A stretch of DNA of 64,000 bases from UBA4416 sp040389965 (lineage in GTDB: Bacteria > Bacteroidota > Bacteroidia > B-17B0 > Aurantibacillaceae). Position 1 is the first letter of the stretch; every line of letters starts with the position of its first letter. This document shows positions 24,945-34,485 of the stretch, in pieces. The position numbers were made by a program, and so were the translations under genes. The DNA is taken from contig JAZJZF010000021.1 of assembly GCA_040389965.1 (NCBI GenBank), forward strand, positions 92,096 through 156,095, in the 5' to 3' direction. Below the pieces are notes generated by a model. The model did no database searches, was not told the DNA's origin, and saw only the letters and a program-made list of their open reading frames with translations.

Positions 24945-25520
24945 TTGAAAACACATTTACTTTTTACTTTCGGTCTGGCGCTAAGTTTGTTTTTAAGCGC
25001 TTGTCAAAAAAAACCTGTTGCTTCCTTTACAACTGATAAAGACAGCTATCTGAGGACTCAGCGTGTTTATCTTACCAGCACCTCTACTGATGCTTATTCA
25101 TTGGTATGGATCGTTAAAGGCCCCGAAAGCTATGAAAACAGAAGCTCAGAGCAGTACTTTTCGTTTGATGCAGGTTCTACAGGAAGTTACGAAATAAGCC
25201 TCTCATGCTATTCAAAAAACGGGAAATTAATCAGCAAAACCAGTAAAACCATCAATGTGCTTTCAAGCGAAGGCAGTATTGTATTTTATACCAATACTGC
25301 CGGATCAGGCTATCAGATTTATCAAAACGGTACTTATATTGGAAACTTTGTTGGTACATTCTTCAGCGTACCCAATTGCGGAGCTACAGGTGCAGTTACT
25401 TACGGAGCAAACATCGGGCAATATAGCTTTGATATCACTAATAATTTTTCGGGAACTACAAAAACGTATAACATACAAATAGACGGCGGAGTCTGTAAAC
25501 CATTTTTAGTAACATTTTAA
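24945..25520 (+). CDS. Lipoprotein with a PKD-like domain, unknown function
   Basis: The 191-residue product starts at a TTG codon; no ATG gives a better signal peptide. It has a lipoprotein signal (LSLFLSAC, lipidated Cys near residue 20) and a PKD/Ig-like domain (residues about 25-105, with VASFTTDKDSY, then GSYEISLSCYSKNGK). A second beta-rich part has YQNGTYIGNF and ends with a Cys near the C-terminus. It should sit on the periplasmic or outer-membrane side. The next gene begins 11 bases later, so the two are probably co-transcribed. Confidence 0.82.
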   Translation: MKTHLLFTFGLALSLFLSACQKKPVASFTTDKDSYLRTQRVYLTSTSTDAYSLVWIVKGPESYENRSSEQYFSFDAGSTGSYEISLSCYSKNGKLISKTSKTINVLSSEGSIVFYTNTAGSGYQIYQNGTYIGNFVGTFFSVPNCGATGAVTYGANIGQYSFDITNNFSGTTKTYNIQIDGGVCKPFLVTF

Positions 25521-25531
25521 ATCAATAAATT

Positions 25532-26035
25532 ATGCATATCAATTTTTTAGCAGTTTTAGTAGCAGCATTAGTGCCAATGGTAATGGGTTTTATATGGTAT
25601 AACCCAAAAGTATTAGGCAAAGCCTGGCAACAGGCAGCCGGTATAAGTGATGACAAAATGAAAGGTGCAAACATGGCTGTTATCTTCGGCGTAAGCTTTG
25701 TATTAAGCTTCTTATTGGCTTTTTTCATGCAACCCGTGGTTATTCATCAGTTTCACATTGCATCCGTATTCTATGATTATCGTGAGCAAATAAAAGACGT
25801 AGCCACGCCTGAGGGCAGTCTTTTTAAACAGGTAATGGATTTAGTAGGTTCGGGACACCGTACATTTGGTCATGGTGTATTACATGGCGTTATGGGTGGT
25901 TTCTTTATGGCAATGCCAATTCTAGCGACCAACGCTCTGTTTGAACGCAAAGGTTTTAAATATATAGCCATTAATTGTGGCTACTGGATCATCTGTATGG
26001 GTATTATGGGCGGCATTGTTTCTGCCTGGGTATAA
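25532..26035 (+). CDS. DUF1761-type integral membrane protein
   Basis: The 167-residue protein has about four membrane segments. The INFLAVLVAALVPMVMGFIWYNPKVLGKAW start is the hallmark of the DUF1761 family (recognised in shorter parts), followed by GISDDKMKGANM and a C-terminal NCGYWIICMGIMGG helix. A soluble stretch around residues 68-110 is an insertion between segments 2 and 3. The biochemical role of the family is unknown. It is probably expressed with the lipoprotein upstream; its end meets the convergent gene at 26042. Confidence 0.8.
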   Translation: MHINFLAVLVAALVPMVMGFIWYNPKVLGKAWQQAAGISDDKMKGANMAVIFGVSFVLSFLLAFFMQPVVIHQFHIASVFYDYREQIKDVATPEGSLFKQVMDLVGSGHRTFGHGVLHGVMGGFFMAMPILATNALFERKGFKYIAINCGYWIICMGIMGGIVSAWV

Positions 26036-26041
26036 TACAAA

Positions 26042-26971
26042 CTAAGGTTCAAAAGGCTCAAGCCCCACTCCTGCCCTTCTTTCATTCAAATGGTCCATAT
26101 CTTCTATGGGGTAAGTAACGTATTCGTCTTTTTTGAGAAAATACTGAGTGCCATATAGCTGTTTTTCTCCTTTGGCCACTTTTAGTTTATCAATAAAAAA
26201 TGCCAGCGACTTCCAACTAATCTCCTGCTTATCTGCAGCTATTTTAAGGATATTTAAGTGCTTTTCTTTTAGCCATGAAGGTGCAAAGCCCAAAATATAA
26301 AACGGCACCACAGAAACGTCGCCTACAATTAATCTGGAAGGATAACCATAAATAGTCATAATCCTGTCTATTTTCATAAAAGAAAGGCTATCGCTGAGCT
26401 TTAATTCATTTTTAAACACAATTTGCCTGAGTGTATTTCTCTTATTGGCATTAATACTATCCGTAAGCCGAACGTTATTATTGGTAAACTCTTTATCTAT
26501 CTTATGAAGTGCCTCAATCAATGAATCATTGGTTTTATTATTCTTATCTGTATAAACCGTTTTTAATAGTTCTCCGTTCTTATAAAAATAATATTTTATC
26601 AATTCGCCTTCTTCATTATAGGCCTTCCATTTCCCGTAAAAATAATAATGGATTCTATCCGGCAGATTTTCCAATCTTGCCTGCCCCTGCATTCGGGTTA
26701 TTCCGTTTGCATAATAAAATGTTGTTTTTAATTTTTTAAAGCGATTGATTTCTCTTCTATCAATTACGCCATCATTATTATAAAAATAAGCTCTTCCTAT
26801 TGGTCTTCCATTTCTGAACCGTCCTTCAAACGATTTTATTTTTTTAGCAGAATCCATATAAGTGGCCCATTTACCGGTTCTTTTGCCTTGTTTATTAAGA
26901 CGATTAGGAGTCTGACTAAATAACACAACGTAGTTCAGTACTAAAAGCAATATGGTAAGCCAAGGTTTCAT
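26042..26971 (-). CDS. Secreted MORN-like/DUF6624-like protein
   Basis: The 309-residue product has a signal peptide (LTILLLVLNYVVLFSQ). Residues about 25-140 form MORN-like repeats of the toxin-antitoxin YwqK type (GKRTGKWATYMDS, GRPIGRAYFYNNDGV, YFYKNGELLK). The C-terminal part (about 200-300) resembles DUF6624: a helix with LNILKIAADKQ, then a FFIDKLKVAKGEKQLYGTQY block. These families are common in Bacteroidota and have no proven enzymatic role. The gene stands alone, convergent with the DUF1761 gene. Family assignments are from memory of motifs. Confidence 0.72.
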   Translation of the reverse strand: MKPWLTILLLVLNYVVLFSQTPNRLNKQGKRTGKWATYMDSAKKIKSFEGRFRNGRPIGRAYFYNNDGVIDRREINRFKKLKTTFYYANGITRMQGQARLENLPDRIHYYFYGKWKAYNEEGELIKYYFYKNGELLKTVYTDKNNKTNDSLIEALHKIDKEFTNNNVRLTDSINANKRNTLRQIVFKNELKLSDSLSFMKIDRIMTIYGYPSRLIVGDVSVVPFYILGFAPSWLKEKHLNILKIAADKQEISWKSLAFFIDKLKVAKGEKQLYGTQYFLKKDEYVTYPIEDMDHLNERRAGVGLEPFEP

Positions 26972-27244
26972 TACTTTACTTTTATAAAAGTATTTGTTTA
27001 ATCATTGCCCTTTTTCTTACTCTTTAAAGAATAGCCTTAGTACGTATAGGATTTCGTATAGAATAAAAATAATGACCATAGAAGAATGGTATTTTTTATT
27101 ATTGGTTTGCATGGCAATTAAGCACAACATAAAATGTGAAATATTACGCAAAGGGTTTACCTTTCATAAACTTAAATAGCAAAAAACGGTTTAGTCGCAC
27201 TAATTGCTAAATTAAATAAAAACAGCTTACCGTTAAAATTAAGT

Positions 27245-28036
27245 TTATTGATTTTCAGGCACTTCGATGAGTGTTTTAAAAACGAATGCCGCAGGGCCTT
27301 CGAGCCAAATATTGTAGAATGTATTTTCGAGTACTTTCTCAAATTTTACATTTAAGTTTCCTCCTAATGTTTTTATAGTACAGTTTTTTTTATCAGTACT
27401 AAGTCCTTTAAAACCTGCAACCAGAGCGGCGGCAGTTACTCCTGTACCACACGATAAGGTTTCATTTTCGACACCACGCTCGTAGGTACGAACAAATAAT
27501 TCGTGTTCTTTTCTTTCAATAAAATTAACGTTGGTGCCTTCTCCTTTGAAACGGTCGTTATAACGAATCTTTTTCCCTTCAGTAAAAACATCAAAGGTTT
27601 CAATGTCTTTTACAAATTTTACGTAATGCGGCGAACCTGTATTTAAATAAAAATAGTCGTCTCCAACTTCAATATCCCTTACATCGTTCATTTTTAAAGA
27701 TACGATGTCTTCCGTTATTTTTGCCTCATGCATTCCGTCAATAGCCAGGAACTTTGCTTCGGTAGCTATGATGCCTAATTGTTTAGCAAAGGCCGTGATA
27801 CAACGTCCTCCGTTGCCACACATGCTACTTTCGTTGCCATCGCTATTAAAATATACCATTTTAAAATCAACGCCTGGTTCCAGCTCAAGTAACATTAAAC
27901 CATCAGCACCAATGCCAAAACGCCTGTCACATAACAAGCGGATTTGTTCTATACTTAACGAAATATTTTTTTCACGATTATCAATGATCACAAAATCATT
28001 TCCTGTGCCCTGATATTTGTAGCATTGTAATTGCAT
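27245..28036 (-). CDS. dapF: Diaminopimelate epimerase
   Basis: The 263-residue enzyme converts LL- to meso-diaminopimelate, the precursor of lysine and of the peptidoglycan cross-link. Both catalytic cysteines are present: Cys73 in MCGNGGRC and Cys196 in SCGTGVTAAA. The start YKYQGTGNDFVIIDN is typical. It begins 7 bases after the gene at 28044-28682, so the two probably share a transcript. Length and motifs are complete. Confidence 0.97.
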   Translation of the reverse strand: MQLQCYKYQGTGNDFVIIDNREKNISLSIEQIRLLCDRRFGIGADGLMLLELEPGVDFKMVYFNSDGNESSMCGNGGRCITAFAKQLGIIATEAKFLAIDGMHEAKITEDIVSLKMNDVRDIEVGDDYFYLNTGSPHYVKFVKDIETFDVFTEGKKIRYNDRFKGEGTNVNFIERKEHELFVRTYERGVENETLSCGTGVTAAALVAGFKGLSTDKKNCTIKTLGGNLNVKFEKVLENTFYNIWLEGPAAFVFKTLIEVPENQ

Positions 28037-28043
28037 AAACCGA

Positions 28044-28682
28044 TTAATTTATTTTTGCTAACAATTCTGTGTCGTTTACCAATTCCATAGGCTTAAACTC
28101 AGTGCCAGAAGAAATTTTATACACTACATCATCATTTTTCAGATAGTAGTTATCATCTACTTTATAAATAGTAATGCTGCTAAAATCCGATAAGCCATAA
28201 AGTATTACCCTGTTACGTGTCATCCTGTAACCTTTAGAATTTAAAGGCGTTTTCCAGAACTCTACGAAAAACATATTAGGGTAATCGGCACTTGTAACAC
28301 CGGCAAGCTGGCCTGTTAATGTATCTTTTTTAGATTTCACGTCCAGGTTTATGACTTTAATATTTTTTACAGATAGTAATTCTTCCTGAGCCACATGAAT
28401 GGCTTCTTCTTTAAGTAAAGCATCTACTTCGCTGTAGTTAATGTTAGGAGAATTTTTTGTGTTAATTGTTGCCTTATGTTCGTATTCAGTCTTTGCTTTT
28501 GCTTCTTTATTTGTATGGCTATCCTCTGAAACCGTATGCTCCACAATTTTGATATTATCAATAGTGGGTCTGTTTATTTTTTTTATATAGTCGTCGATTT
28601 TAAACATAAAAAAAGCCACCCCAACCAACAGGCCGATAGAAACCCCAAAAACAAAGGGAGGTATTTTATATTTAAATTTCAT
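28044..28682 (-). CDS. Single-pass membrane protein of unknown function
   Basis: The 212-residue product has one membrane segment near the N-terminus (residues about 10-27, PFVFGVSIGLLVGVAFF). A charged, probably periplasmic linker of about 60 residues follows, then a compact alpha/beta region with EFWKTPLNSKGYRMTRNRVILYG and a final TEFKPMELVNDTEL block. No family is recognised. It precedes dapF by 7 bases, which suggests an envelope-related role, but that is inference. A TATTTTTG motif on its strand (28820-28827) is a possible minus-10 element, with no good upstream partner. Confidence 0.75.
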   Translation of the reverse strand: MKFKYKIPPFVFGVSIGLLVGVAFFMFKIDDYIKKINRPTIDNIKIVEHTVSEDSHTNKEAKAKTEYEHKATINTKNSPNINYSEVDALLKEEAIHVAQEELLSVKNIKVINLDVKSKKDTLTGQLAGVTSADYPNMFFVEFWKTPLNSKGYRMTRNRVILYGLSDFSSITIYKVDDNYYLKNDDVVYKISSGTEFKPMELVNDTELLAKIN

Positions 28683-28878
28683 TCTAATTTGGAGAGATTA
28701 AAAGTACACATTTTTTTGCTTTGTAAACGCTTATCATCAATAAATATGCCGTATACAATAAACTCATTGAATAGCAAGTATTAAGAAATTTTAAGTAAAA
28801 AATTTTAACATTTGAGCCTCAAAAATACCTCTCTGGTTAAGTATTGTTAAAACCAAAATTAAACGATAACTTCTCTTT

Positions 28879-28886
28879 TAATTTTG
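28879..28886 (+). promoter_or_regulatory. Possible minus-7 element of the Deg protease gene
   Basis: TAATTTTG fits TAnnTTTG and would give a 5' leader of about 50 bases. No TTTG is seen 19-21 bases upstream, so the promoter is only partly supported. Confidence 0.35.
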
Positions 28887-28940
28887 CGTTATACATTCAA
28901 AGTTCAACGATTTTATATTAAAATTAATTTTTAAGCGAAC

Positions 28941-30407
28941 ATGAAAAAAATAATCTCTTCTCTATGCATCGGCCTTGTTGGCGGTGCATTTGCTTTGGTT
29001 GGTAACTATTACATAAACCAACATTCATCAAACAATTCTTTAAGTTATAATCCCTATACAGTTACTCCTACGCGTTTAACGTCATTTAATGGCATGTCAT
29101 CCGGCAATGCTCCTGATTTTGTTGCTTCTGCAGAGAAATCAGTTAATTCTGTTGTGCATATTAAAACTATTGTTGAAAATAAAAACCTGTCTTATGATCC
29201 ATTTCAGGAGTTATTTTTTGGAGGTAAACAACGCCAGCCTAACATGATGCAGGGTAGCGGTAGTGGCGTTATTATCAGCAACGACGGTTATATTGTTACC
29301 AATAACCACGTAGTAAACGGTGCTACCAAAATTGAAGTCGTTTTAAACGACAAACGCAGCTATGTGGGCGAGGTAGTTGGTACTGATCCAACAACTGATT
29401 TAGCCTTGCTTAAAATTAAAGAGAAAGAGCTTCCTTATGTAAATTATGGCAATTCCGACGATGTAAAAGTTGGGGAATGGGTATTGGCAGTGGGGAATCC
29501 TTTTAATTTAAATTCTACGGTAACAGCTGGTATTGTGAGTGCCAAAGGGCGTAATATTAATATTTTAGAACAAAATGCACCTATCGGAGGCCTTGCCCCT
29601 ATCGAATCGTTTATTCAAACTGATGCTGCCGTGAACCCGGGTAATAGCGGGGGTGCTTTGGTAAGTACCAGTGGCGATCTTGTGGGTATTAACACTGCTA
29701 TTGCTTCTAACAATGGCTCGTACCAGGGTTATTCGTTTGCAATACCCGTAAACATCGTTAAAAAAGTGGTAGCTGATTTAATCGAGTATGGCAATGTGCA
29801 ACGTGCATTCATTGGCTTAAGCATTCAGGATATTGATTCGAGGTTTGCCAGCGAAAGACATATCAAGCAGTTAAAAGGTGTTTATATTAATGGTATTACC
29901 GAAAATGGTGCTGCTGAAGAAGCAGGCATTAAATTAGGAGATGTGGTAACAAGAGTGGAAAACGTGACTATAAAAAGCACTTCTGAATTCCTTGAGCAGA
30001 TTGGCAAATTCAGACCAAGCGATAAAATAAATGTAACTGTTATACGAAACGAAAAAGAAGTATCTATTCCGGTTGTTTTAAAGAACAAAGACAATAGTTT
30101 AGGAATCATTAAAAAGCATGAAATCAGCAGAGCTGCGGTTAACTCTCTTGGAGCCGTGTTTGAAGAGTTAAGCCCTGAAGATATTACAAAATATAATATC
30201 AGCGGCGGCGTAAGAATTTCGAAACTTGAACCCGGTAAACTTGCCAATGCCAGCATTAAAGAAGGCTTTATCATTACATCGGTTGATAAGAAAAAAGTGA
30301 ACGGCCTACAGGACATAAAAGACGTTTTAGAAAATAAAACCGGCGGTGTTTTAATTGAAGGAGTGTACCCTAACGGTATACGCGCTTACTATGCCCTTGG
30401 ATTATAG
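28941..30407 (+). CDS. HtrA/Deg-type periplasmic serine protease
   Basis: The 488-residue protease degrades or refolds damaged envelope proteins. An N-terminal hydrophobic segment (residues about 4-22) is a signal or anchor. The chymotrypsin-like domain has His123 (VTNNHVVNG), Asp153 (DPTTDLALLKI) and Ser236 (VNPGNSGGAL). Two PDZ domains follow: residues about 290-375 (GAAEEAGIKLGDVVTRVEN) and a more divergent one to the end (LEPGKLANASIKEGFIIT). This is the DegP/DegQ layout. The start fits the common MKKIISS signal. Which Deg paralogue it matches is not clear. Confidence 0.95.
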   Translation: MKKIISSLCIGLVGGAFALVGNYYINQHSSNNSLSYNPYTVTPTRLTSFNGMSSGNAPDFVASAEKSVNSVVHIKTIVENKNLSYDPFQELFFGGKQRQPNMMQGSGSGVIISNDGYIVTNNHVVNGATKIEVVLNDKRSYVGEVVGTDPTTDLALLKIKEKELPYVNYGNSDDVKVGEWVLAVGNPFNLNSTVTAGIVSAKGRNINILEQNAPIGGLAPIESFIQTDAAVNPGNSGGALVSTSGDLVGINTAIASNNGSYQGYSFAIPVNIVKKVVADLIEYGNVQRAFIGLSIQDIDSRFASERHIKQLKGVYINGITENGAAEEAGIKLGDVVTRVENVTIKSTSEFLEQIGKFRPSDKINVTVIRNEKEVSIPVVLKNKDNSLGIIKKHEISRAAVNSLGAVFEELSPEDITKYNISGGVRISKLEPGKLANASIKEGFIITSVDKKKVNGLQDIKDVLENKTGGVLIEGVYPNGIRAYYALGL

Positions 30408-30426
30408 AACGTATAACCGCATTTCG

Positions 30427-30456
30427 GGGAAAGAAGTTATCACTCATTTCTTTCCC
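30427..30456 (+). terminator. Hairpin after the Deg protease gene, weak terminator
   Basis: A perfect 9-bp stem (30427-30435 with 30448-30456) with a 12-base loop lies 20 bases after the stop. No T-run follows, so intrinsic termination is uncertain. Confidence 0.4.
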
Positions 30457-30527
30457 GGATGTTGGTAAATTTAAATGTTAAAAACATAACAAAAACATAA
30501 ATATTTAATAATCAGAGTTATACAGAG

Positions 30528-30558
30528 TTGGGGAAATCGTCTTTTTTTCGTATCTTTG
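30528..30558 (+). promoter_or_regulatory. Promoter of rpoD (Bacteroidota type)
   Basis: TATCTTTG at 30551-30558 is identical to the minus-7 element of the str operon. A TTG at 30528-30530, 20 bases upstream, is the likely minus-33 part. The leader would be about 20 bases. Confidence 0.65.
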
Positions 30559-30583
30559 TAGGCTTATAAACCCAACACATACC

Positions 30584-31447
30584 ATGAGGCAACTAAAAAT
30601 AACAAAATCCATAACCAATCGTGAAAGTGCATCTTTAGATAAATATTTACAGGAAATTGGAAGGGAGGAATTAATTACGGCTGAAGAAGAAGTTGTACTT
30701 GCTAAAAAAATTAAGGATGGAGATCAGGATGCCTTGGAGAAATTGACCCGTGCTAATTTACGTTTCGTTGTATCGGTTGCTAAACAATACCAAAATCAAG
30801 GTTTAAGTTTACCCGATTTAATTAATGAAGGAAATTTAGGTTTAATTAAAGCGGCACGCCGTTTTGATGAAACACGTGGTTTTAAATTTATTTCTTATGC
30901 CGTTTGGTGGATTCGTCAATCTATTTTACAGGCATTAGCTGAACAATCCCGTATTGTACGTTTACCATTGAACCAGGTAGGTTCTTTAAATAAAATAAAT
31001 AAAGCGTATTCTAAATTAGAGCAGGAATTTGAGCGTGAGCCAAGTGCTGAAGAATTAGCGGAATTATTAGATCTTCCTATTGACAAGGTTTCTGATACTA
31101 TGAAAGTTTCGGGCCGTCACGTAAGTATGGATGCTCCATTTGCAAACGGTGAAGAAAGTTCTTTATTGGATGTATTGGTTAACCACGATTCTTTAAAAGC
31201 GGATGCAGGTTTGATCATGGAATCTTTATCTAAAGAAATTGACAGAGCTTTATCTACCCTTACAGAAAGAGAACGTGATGTTGTTAAATTATTTTTCGGT
31301 ATCGGCTTAAACCATGGTTTAACTCTGGAAGAGATTGGTGATAAATTTGACCTTACCCGTGAACGTGTACGTCAGATCAAAGAAAAAGCGATTCGTCGTT
31401 TACGTCATAGTTCAAGAAGTAAATTATTACAACAGTATTTAGGATAA
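30584..31447 (+). CDS. rpoD: Primary RNA polymerase sigma factor (short Bacteroidota RpoD/SigA)
   Basis: The 287-residue protein contains sigma regions 1.2, 2, 3 and 4 and lacks the long N-terminal region 1.1, as in other Bacteroidota. Region 2 has NLRFVVSVAKQYQNQGL, DLINEGNLGLIKAARRFD and KFISYAVWWIRQSI. Region 4 ends with GLTLEEIGDKFDLTRERVRQIKEKAIRRL, the helix-turn-helix that reads the minus-33 element (seen as separate blocks). Its target promoters are those marked here with TAnnTTTG. It is followed directly by a terminator. Confidence 0.96.
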   Translation: MRQLKITKSITNRESASLDKYLQEIGREELITAEEEVVLAKKIKDGDQDALEKLTRANLRFVVSVAKQYQNQGLSLPDLINEGNLGLIKAARRFDETRGFKFISYAVWWIRQSILQALAEQSRIVRLPLNQVGSLNKINKAYSKLEQEFEREPSAEELAELLDLPIDKVSDTMKVSGRHVSMDAPFANGEESSLLDVLVNHDSLKADAGLIMESLSKEIDRALSTLTERERDVVKLFFGIGLNHGLTLEEIGDKFDLTRERVRQIKEKAIRRLRHSSRSKLLQQYLG

Positions 31448-31471
31448 TCTAACATCTGCATTTAAACATTC

Positions 31472-31502
31472 AAAGTCTCCGTTCATAAACGGGGACTTTT
31501 TT
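31472..31502 (+). terminator. Rho-independent terminator of rpoD
   Basis: A 12-bp stem with one G-U pair (31472-31483 with 31488-31499) and a 4-base loop runs into a T-tract at 31497-31502. Confidence 0.85.
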
Positions 31503-31557
31503 ATTTAAGGCAAATGACCTAACTTTAAGTTAGTATTTTACATAAAACCTTATGCTT

Positions 31558-32289
31558 ATGAAAAAATTTACATTTACTCAGCTGGCATCTTTATTATTTA
31601 TAATCTTATTTGCTGCAAGCTGCGGCAGTAATAAAACCTTTAGTTCCCGCAAATACACTGCGGGTAATTACATAAGCCATAAACATAAACCGGCTAAGGT
31701 TAAGGTAAACGAAACCGTTAACGAAGAGCCGGTATATGCTTCTACAAAAGAAGAGTTAACGGAAAAAGACCTTACTTCTAAAAAAGCCTTATCGCCGGAG
31801 GAAGAAAAAATATATGCAAGCCCTAAGTCTTCTACAGAGACTCCTGTAAAAAAAGAACGTTTTGCAGCACTGAAGAGTACGAAGAAAAAGATGGATACGT
31901 TTACGGAAAAATTCACTTTAAAAAAACGTATGGGTAAAAAAGGAAAACGTTGTAATGCTTATTCTACAGACTCGGGAGATGGTGTAGAACCGACTGCCCT
32001 GGTAGGTTTTATTTTAAGTGTGGTAGGTCTGGCCGTTAATATTTTTGCCCTTACGATGACTGTAGGCGCATCAGAATACATCTTTACCTTGTTATTTATT
32101 GTAGGTATGGTACTCGGGATTATAGGCCTTGTATTTGGCACACAGGGCTTAAGAAAGCACCACAAAGAAGGTGGTTCCAATCTTGATTTGGTATTTTCTA
32201 TTTTAGGAACGGCTTTAGGCGGAGCAGCCATTTTAACGGCATTTGTATTCTCCATTTATACATTCTTTTTCTGGCTGGCTGGCATATAA
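31558..32289 (+). CDS. Lipoprotein-signal membrane protein with a DUF4190-like C-terminus
   Basis: The product is 243 residues from ATG 31558; the in-frame ATG at 31552 would add only Met-Leu. A lipoprotein signal ends LFAASCG. A charged, Lys/Glu/Ser-rich linker (residues about 25-135) follows, then three hydrophobic segments (ALVGFILSVVGLAVNIFALT, a FIVGMVLGIIGLVFG segment, and ILGTALGGAAILTAFVFSIY) in the style of DUF4190. A lipidated N-terminus with C-terminal membrane helices is odd, so the first part may instead be a plain signal anchor. Function is unknown. Confidence 0.75.
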   Translation: MKKFTFTQLASLLFIILFAASCGSNKTFSSRKYTAGNYISHKHKPAKVKVNETVNEEPVYASTKEELTEKDLTSKKALSPEEEKIYASPKSSTETPVKKERFAALKSTKKKMDTFTEKFTLKKRMGKKGKRCNAYSTDSGDGVEPTALVGFILSVVGLAVNIFALTMTVGASEYIFTLLFIVGMVLGIIGLVFGTQGLRKHHKEGGSNLDLVFSILGTALGGAAILTAFVFSIYTFFFWLAGI

Positions 32290-32307
32290 TGTAAATTATG
32301 CAGTATA

Positions 32308-32336
32308 AAAAAAGGCAGCGTAAAACTGCCTTTTTT
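32308..32336. terminator. Bidirectional terminator between convergent genes
   Basis: A perfect 11-bp stem (32308-32318 with 32326-32336) starts with six A and ends with six T. It can therefore stop transcripts from both the + gene ending at 32289 and the - gene ending at 32358. Confidence 0.85.
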
Positions 32337-32357
32337 GCGTTCTATAATTAGATAGTT

Positions 32358-34454
32358 TTATTCCTTCACAATTTTAAAATATTGAATGTTCTTTTCTTTA
32401 TCTTTCAATGTAAAAAGATATACTCCTGAACTTTCATTCTCTAAATGTATTTCACCTTTGTGATTATTGAATGAATATGTTTTCACCAACGCTCCGTATA
32501 CATTAAATATTTCCACCTGATATTCTCCTTCTTTTGCAGTTTCTATATGGTAAATGCCTGCTCCGGGATTAGGGTAAACTCGATCAACAAATGTTTCGGT
32601 TACTTTTACATCCTTCAACTCAGCGGGTGCATCTACCTCTTCATGTGTATTTTTCCTAAAGACAAAGGTTGCACAATCAAAATAATAGGGACCAATATGC
32701 GCATTAAAATTTGTGTTAGAGGTTGCCACAAAACCTGCCTGCAAATTAATATAACTACCCGCTGTTGCCTTAAAATCACTTGACTGTATTTGGTAGTTAT
32801 TAAAATTTGTATTTGTAATGGCATATGAAGAGACATTAACACTTGTTACCGAATTATTTACGTAGGTTAAAGTGTTGATTGTAGGTCTTTGGGCCTTTGT
32901 AAGATAATAAAACACTCCTGGACCAAAGCTACTTGCATAAGAAACTACGTCACATTCTGTTGCTGTCACCCTTATTTCCTGTATAAGACTACCTGTCGGT
33001 AGATTATAAGTAAAATCACCATTAGCATCTGTATATGTGTTTGCGTATTGAGTAATTGCATTTCCTGGAACATTATATTTTATTTCTGCAATTGCATCTT
33101 TAACGGGAGTAGTCGTACCCGCTAATCTAACTATCCCGTTTGCATAGTTCCCTGTATAAGGAGCATTAGAGTAATTATAATAATTCGCAGGTTGGCTTGC
33201 TGTTCCTAATGTTGTCGGATTAAAATTAGTTATTTCCTGAGCTGCCGGCTTCCATACAAAAGGTGAGCCCGTCGAAGCTCCATCATTTGACTGTATTAAA
33301 CCCCAAAAGGGACCTGCATTACCTCCACTATAATTATTCGGGCTGTCGTCTGAAAATTCCCACCAGGAATAGCCGGTTGCTCCAAAATCTCTGGCTGCAT
33401 TTAAGGTTTCATGTAGAAAATCTACCTGCTCCTGAATGGTTCCTCCACTCTCATTTTGATCATAATAGGAACTAAAACTGGTTGTATTCATAGGATGAGC
33501 TGTTAAACCTGTTTCACCAACAATCCAGGGAAGTTTAACATTATTCTTATACCACCAATAGTCTGACTTCATACGGTTTATGGCATCTGCAGCCGTTGTA
33601 GTATTGCCAGCTCTTTTTGAAAAAGGATAATTGTGTAAAGAGGCAAAGTCAATATTCAACATATTGGGATCCCAGAAAAAGGTACTCGATACTTCCCAGA
33701 AGCCAATCGTTGACAAAATTTGTGAATTAGATTTAAGAGCATCGTTCCATTCTTTCACTTTTTGGCAGGCATGGGTTTTTGTCCAATAAGCGTTGCCTGA
33801 AACTGTTGGTTCATTAAAAAAATCTACCGCAAGCAAGGCAGGCTCATTTGCAAAACGTTTTCCAAACTTATTAAGGTAATTTACATACCCTGCTTGATAC
33901 ACAGAATTTCCCGGAGAATCATCTCCCATTTCTGACTTACCGCATGTTAAAACAATTACTTTCAAACCTTCATCTGAAGCAGCTTTCAATGTGACTGCTG
34001 TTACGTCCAATAATAATTGATCATACAGACTATTCGTAAAAGGAATATTTATCGCGTTATTTCCCATCCAATCTGTTGTTTCAATATTAGGGTTGTACTG
34101 TGCCCCCCCATATACCCTGATCGTATTAAATCCCTTCGCTTTAATAGCTGCAAAATCTTTCCGCATAGCAGCATTTGCATTCGCATAATTATACACATTT
34201 GGAGAAAAGGTATTATTAGGAAAATATGAATGAGAGCGCGACGGGTAAAAATTGGGATAAGTATAATTATTTGTATTAGCACCAGGACCACGAGTAACTT
34301 CCATAAAATAATTTGCCACCACCGCAAAAAAATCATTTGATCCGCATTTCAATTTTTGCCCGTCGATGGTTATAAAATCACTGCATTGGGCAAAAGATTT
34401 ACATGAAATGACTAATAGCACAATAGCTATTTTGAAAACATTTTTATATTTCAT
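32358..34454 (-). CDS. Secreted GH-A-clan (GH5-like) glycoside hydrolase with T9SS type A sorting domain
   Basis: The 698-residue product has a signal peptide (FKIAIVLLVISCKSFAQ). Residues about 30-400 form a TIM-barrel hydrolase of the GH-A clan, with the acid/base Glu215 in DFFNEP and the nucleophile Glu314 in WIVGETG, as in GH5-type mannanases and cellulases. A carboxypeptidase-regulatory-like beta domain follows (about 430-500), then the C-terminal sorting domain (YPNPGAGIYHIE, GVYLFTLKDKE). It is exported through the type IX system. Substrate is unknown. It is last in the three-gene operon with the esterase and the coiled-coil protein. Confidence 0.85.
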   Translation of the reverse strand: MKYKNVFKIAIVLLVISCKSFAQCSDFITIDGQKLKCGSNDFFAVVANYFMEVTRGPGANTNNYTYPNFYPSRSHSYFPNNTFSPNVYNYANANAAMRKDFAAIKAKGFNTIRVYGGAQYNPNIETTDWMGNNAINIPFTNSLYDQLLLDVTAVTLKAASDEGLKVIVLTCGKSEMGDDSPGNSVYQAGYVNYLNKFGKRFANEPALLAVDFFNEPTVSGNAYWTKTHACQKVKEWNDALKSNSQILSTIGFWEVSSTFFWDPNMLNIDFASLHNYPFSKRAGNTTTAADAINRMKSDYWWYKNNVKLPWIVGETGLTAHPMNTTSFSSYYDQNESGGTIQEQVDFLHETLNAARDFGATGYSWWEFSDDSPNNYSGGNAGPFWGLIQSNDGASTGSPFVWKPAAQEITNFNPTTLGTASQPANYYNYSNAPYTGNYANGIVRLAGTTTPVKDAIAEIKYNVPGNAITQYANTYTDANGDFTYNLPTGSLIQEIRVTATECDVVSYASSFGPGVFYYLTKAQRPTINTLTYVNNSVTSVNVSSYAITNTNFNNYQIQSSDFKATAGSYINLQAGFVATSNTNFNAHIGPYYFDCATFVFRKNTHEEVDAPAELKDVKVTETFVDRVYPNPGAGIYHIETAKEGEYQVEIFNVYGALVKTYSFNNHKGEIHLENESSGVYLFTLKDKEKNIQYFKIVKE

Positions 34455-34485
34455 AATTTTTCGTTTTTAATTCGTTATAAATTCT

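Noticed and set aside
26994..27179. 61-codon + strand ORF in the gap beside dapF
   Set aside because: AT-rich, no start context, no recognisable domain or signal; the gap of 273 bases shows no other gene.
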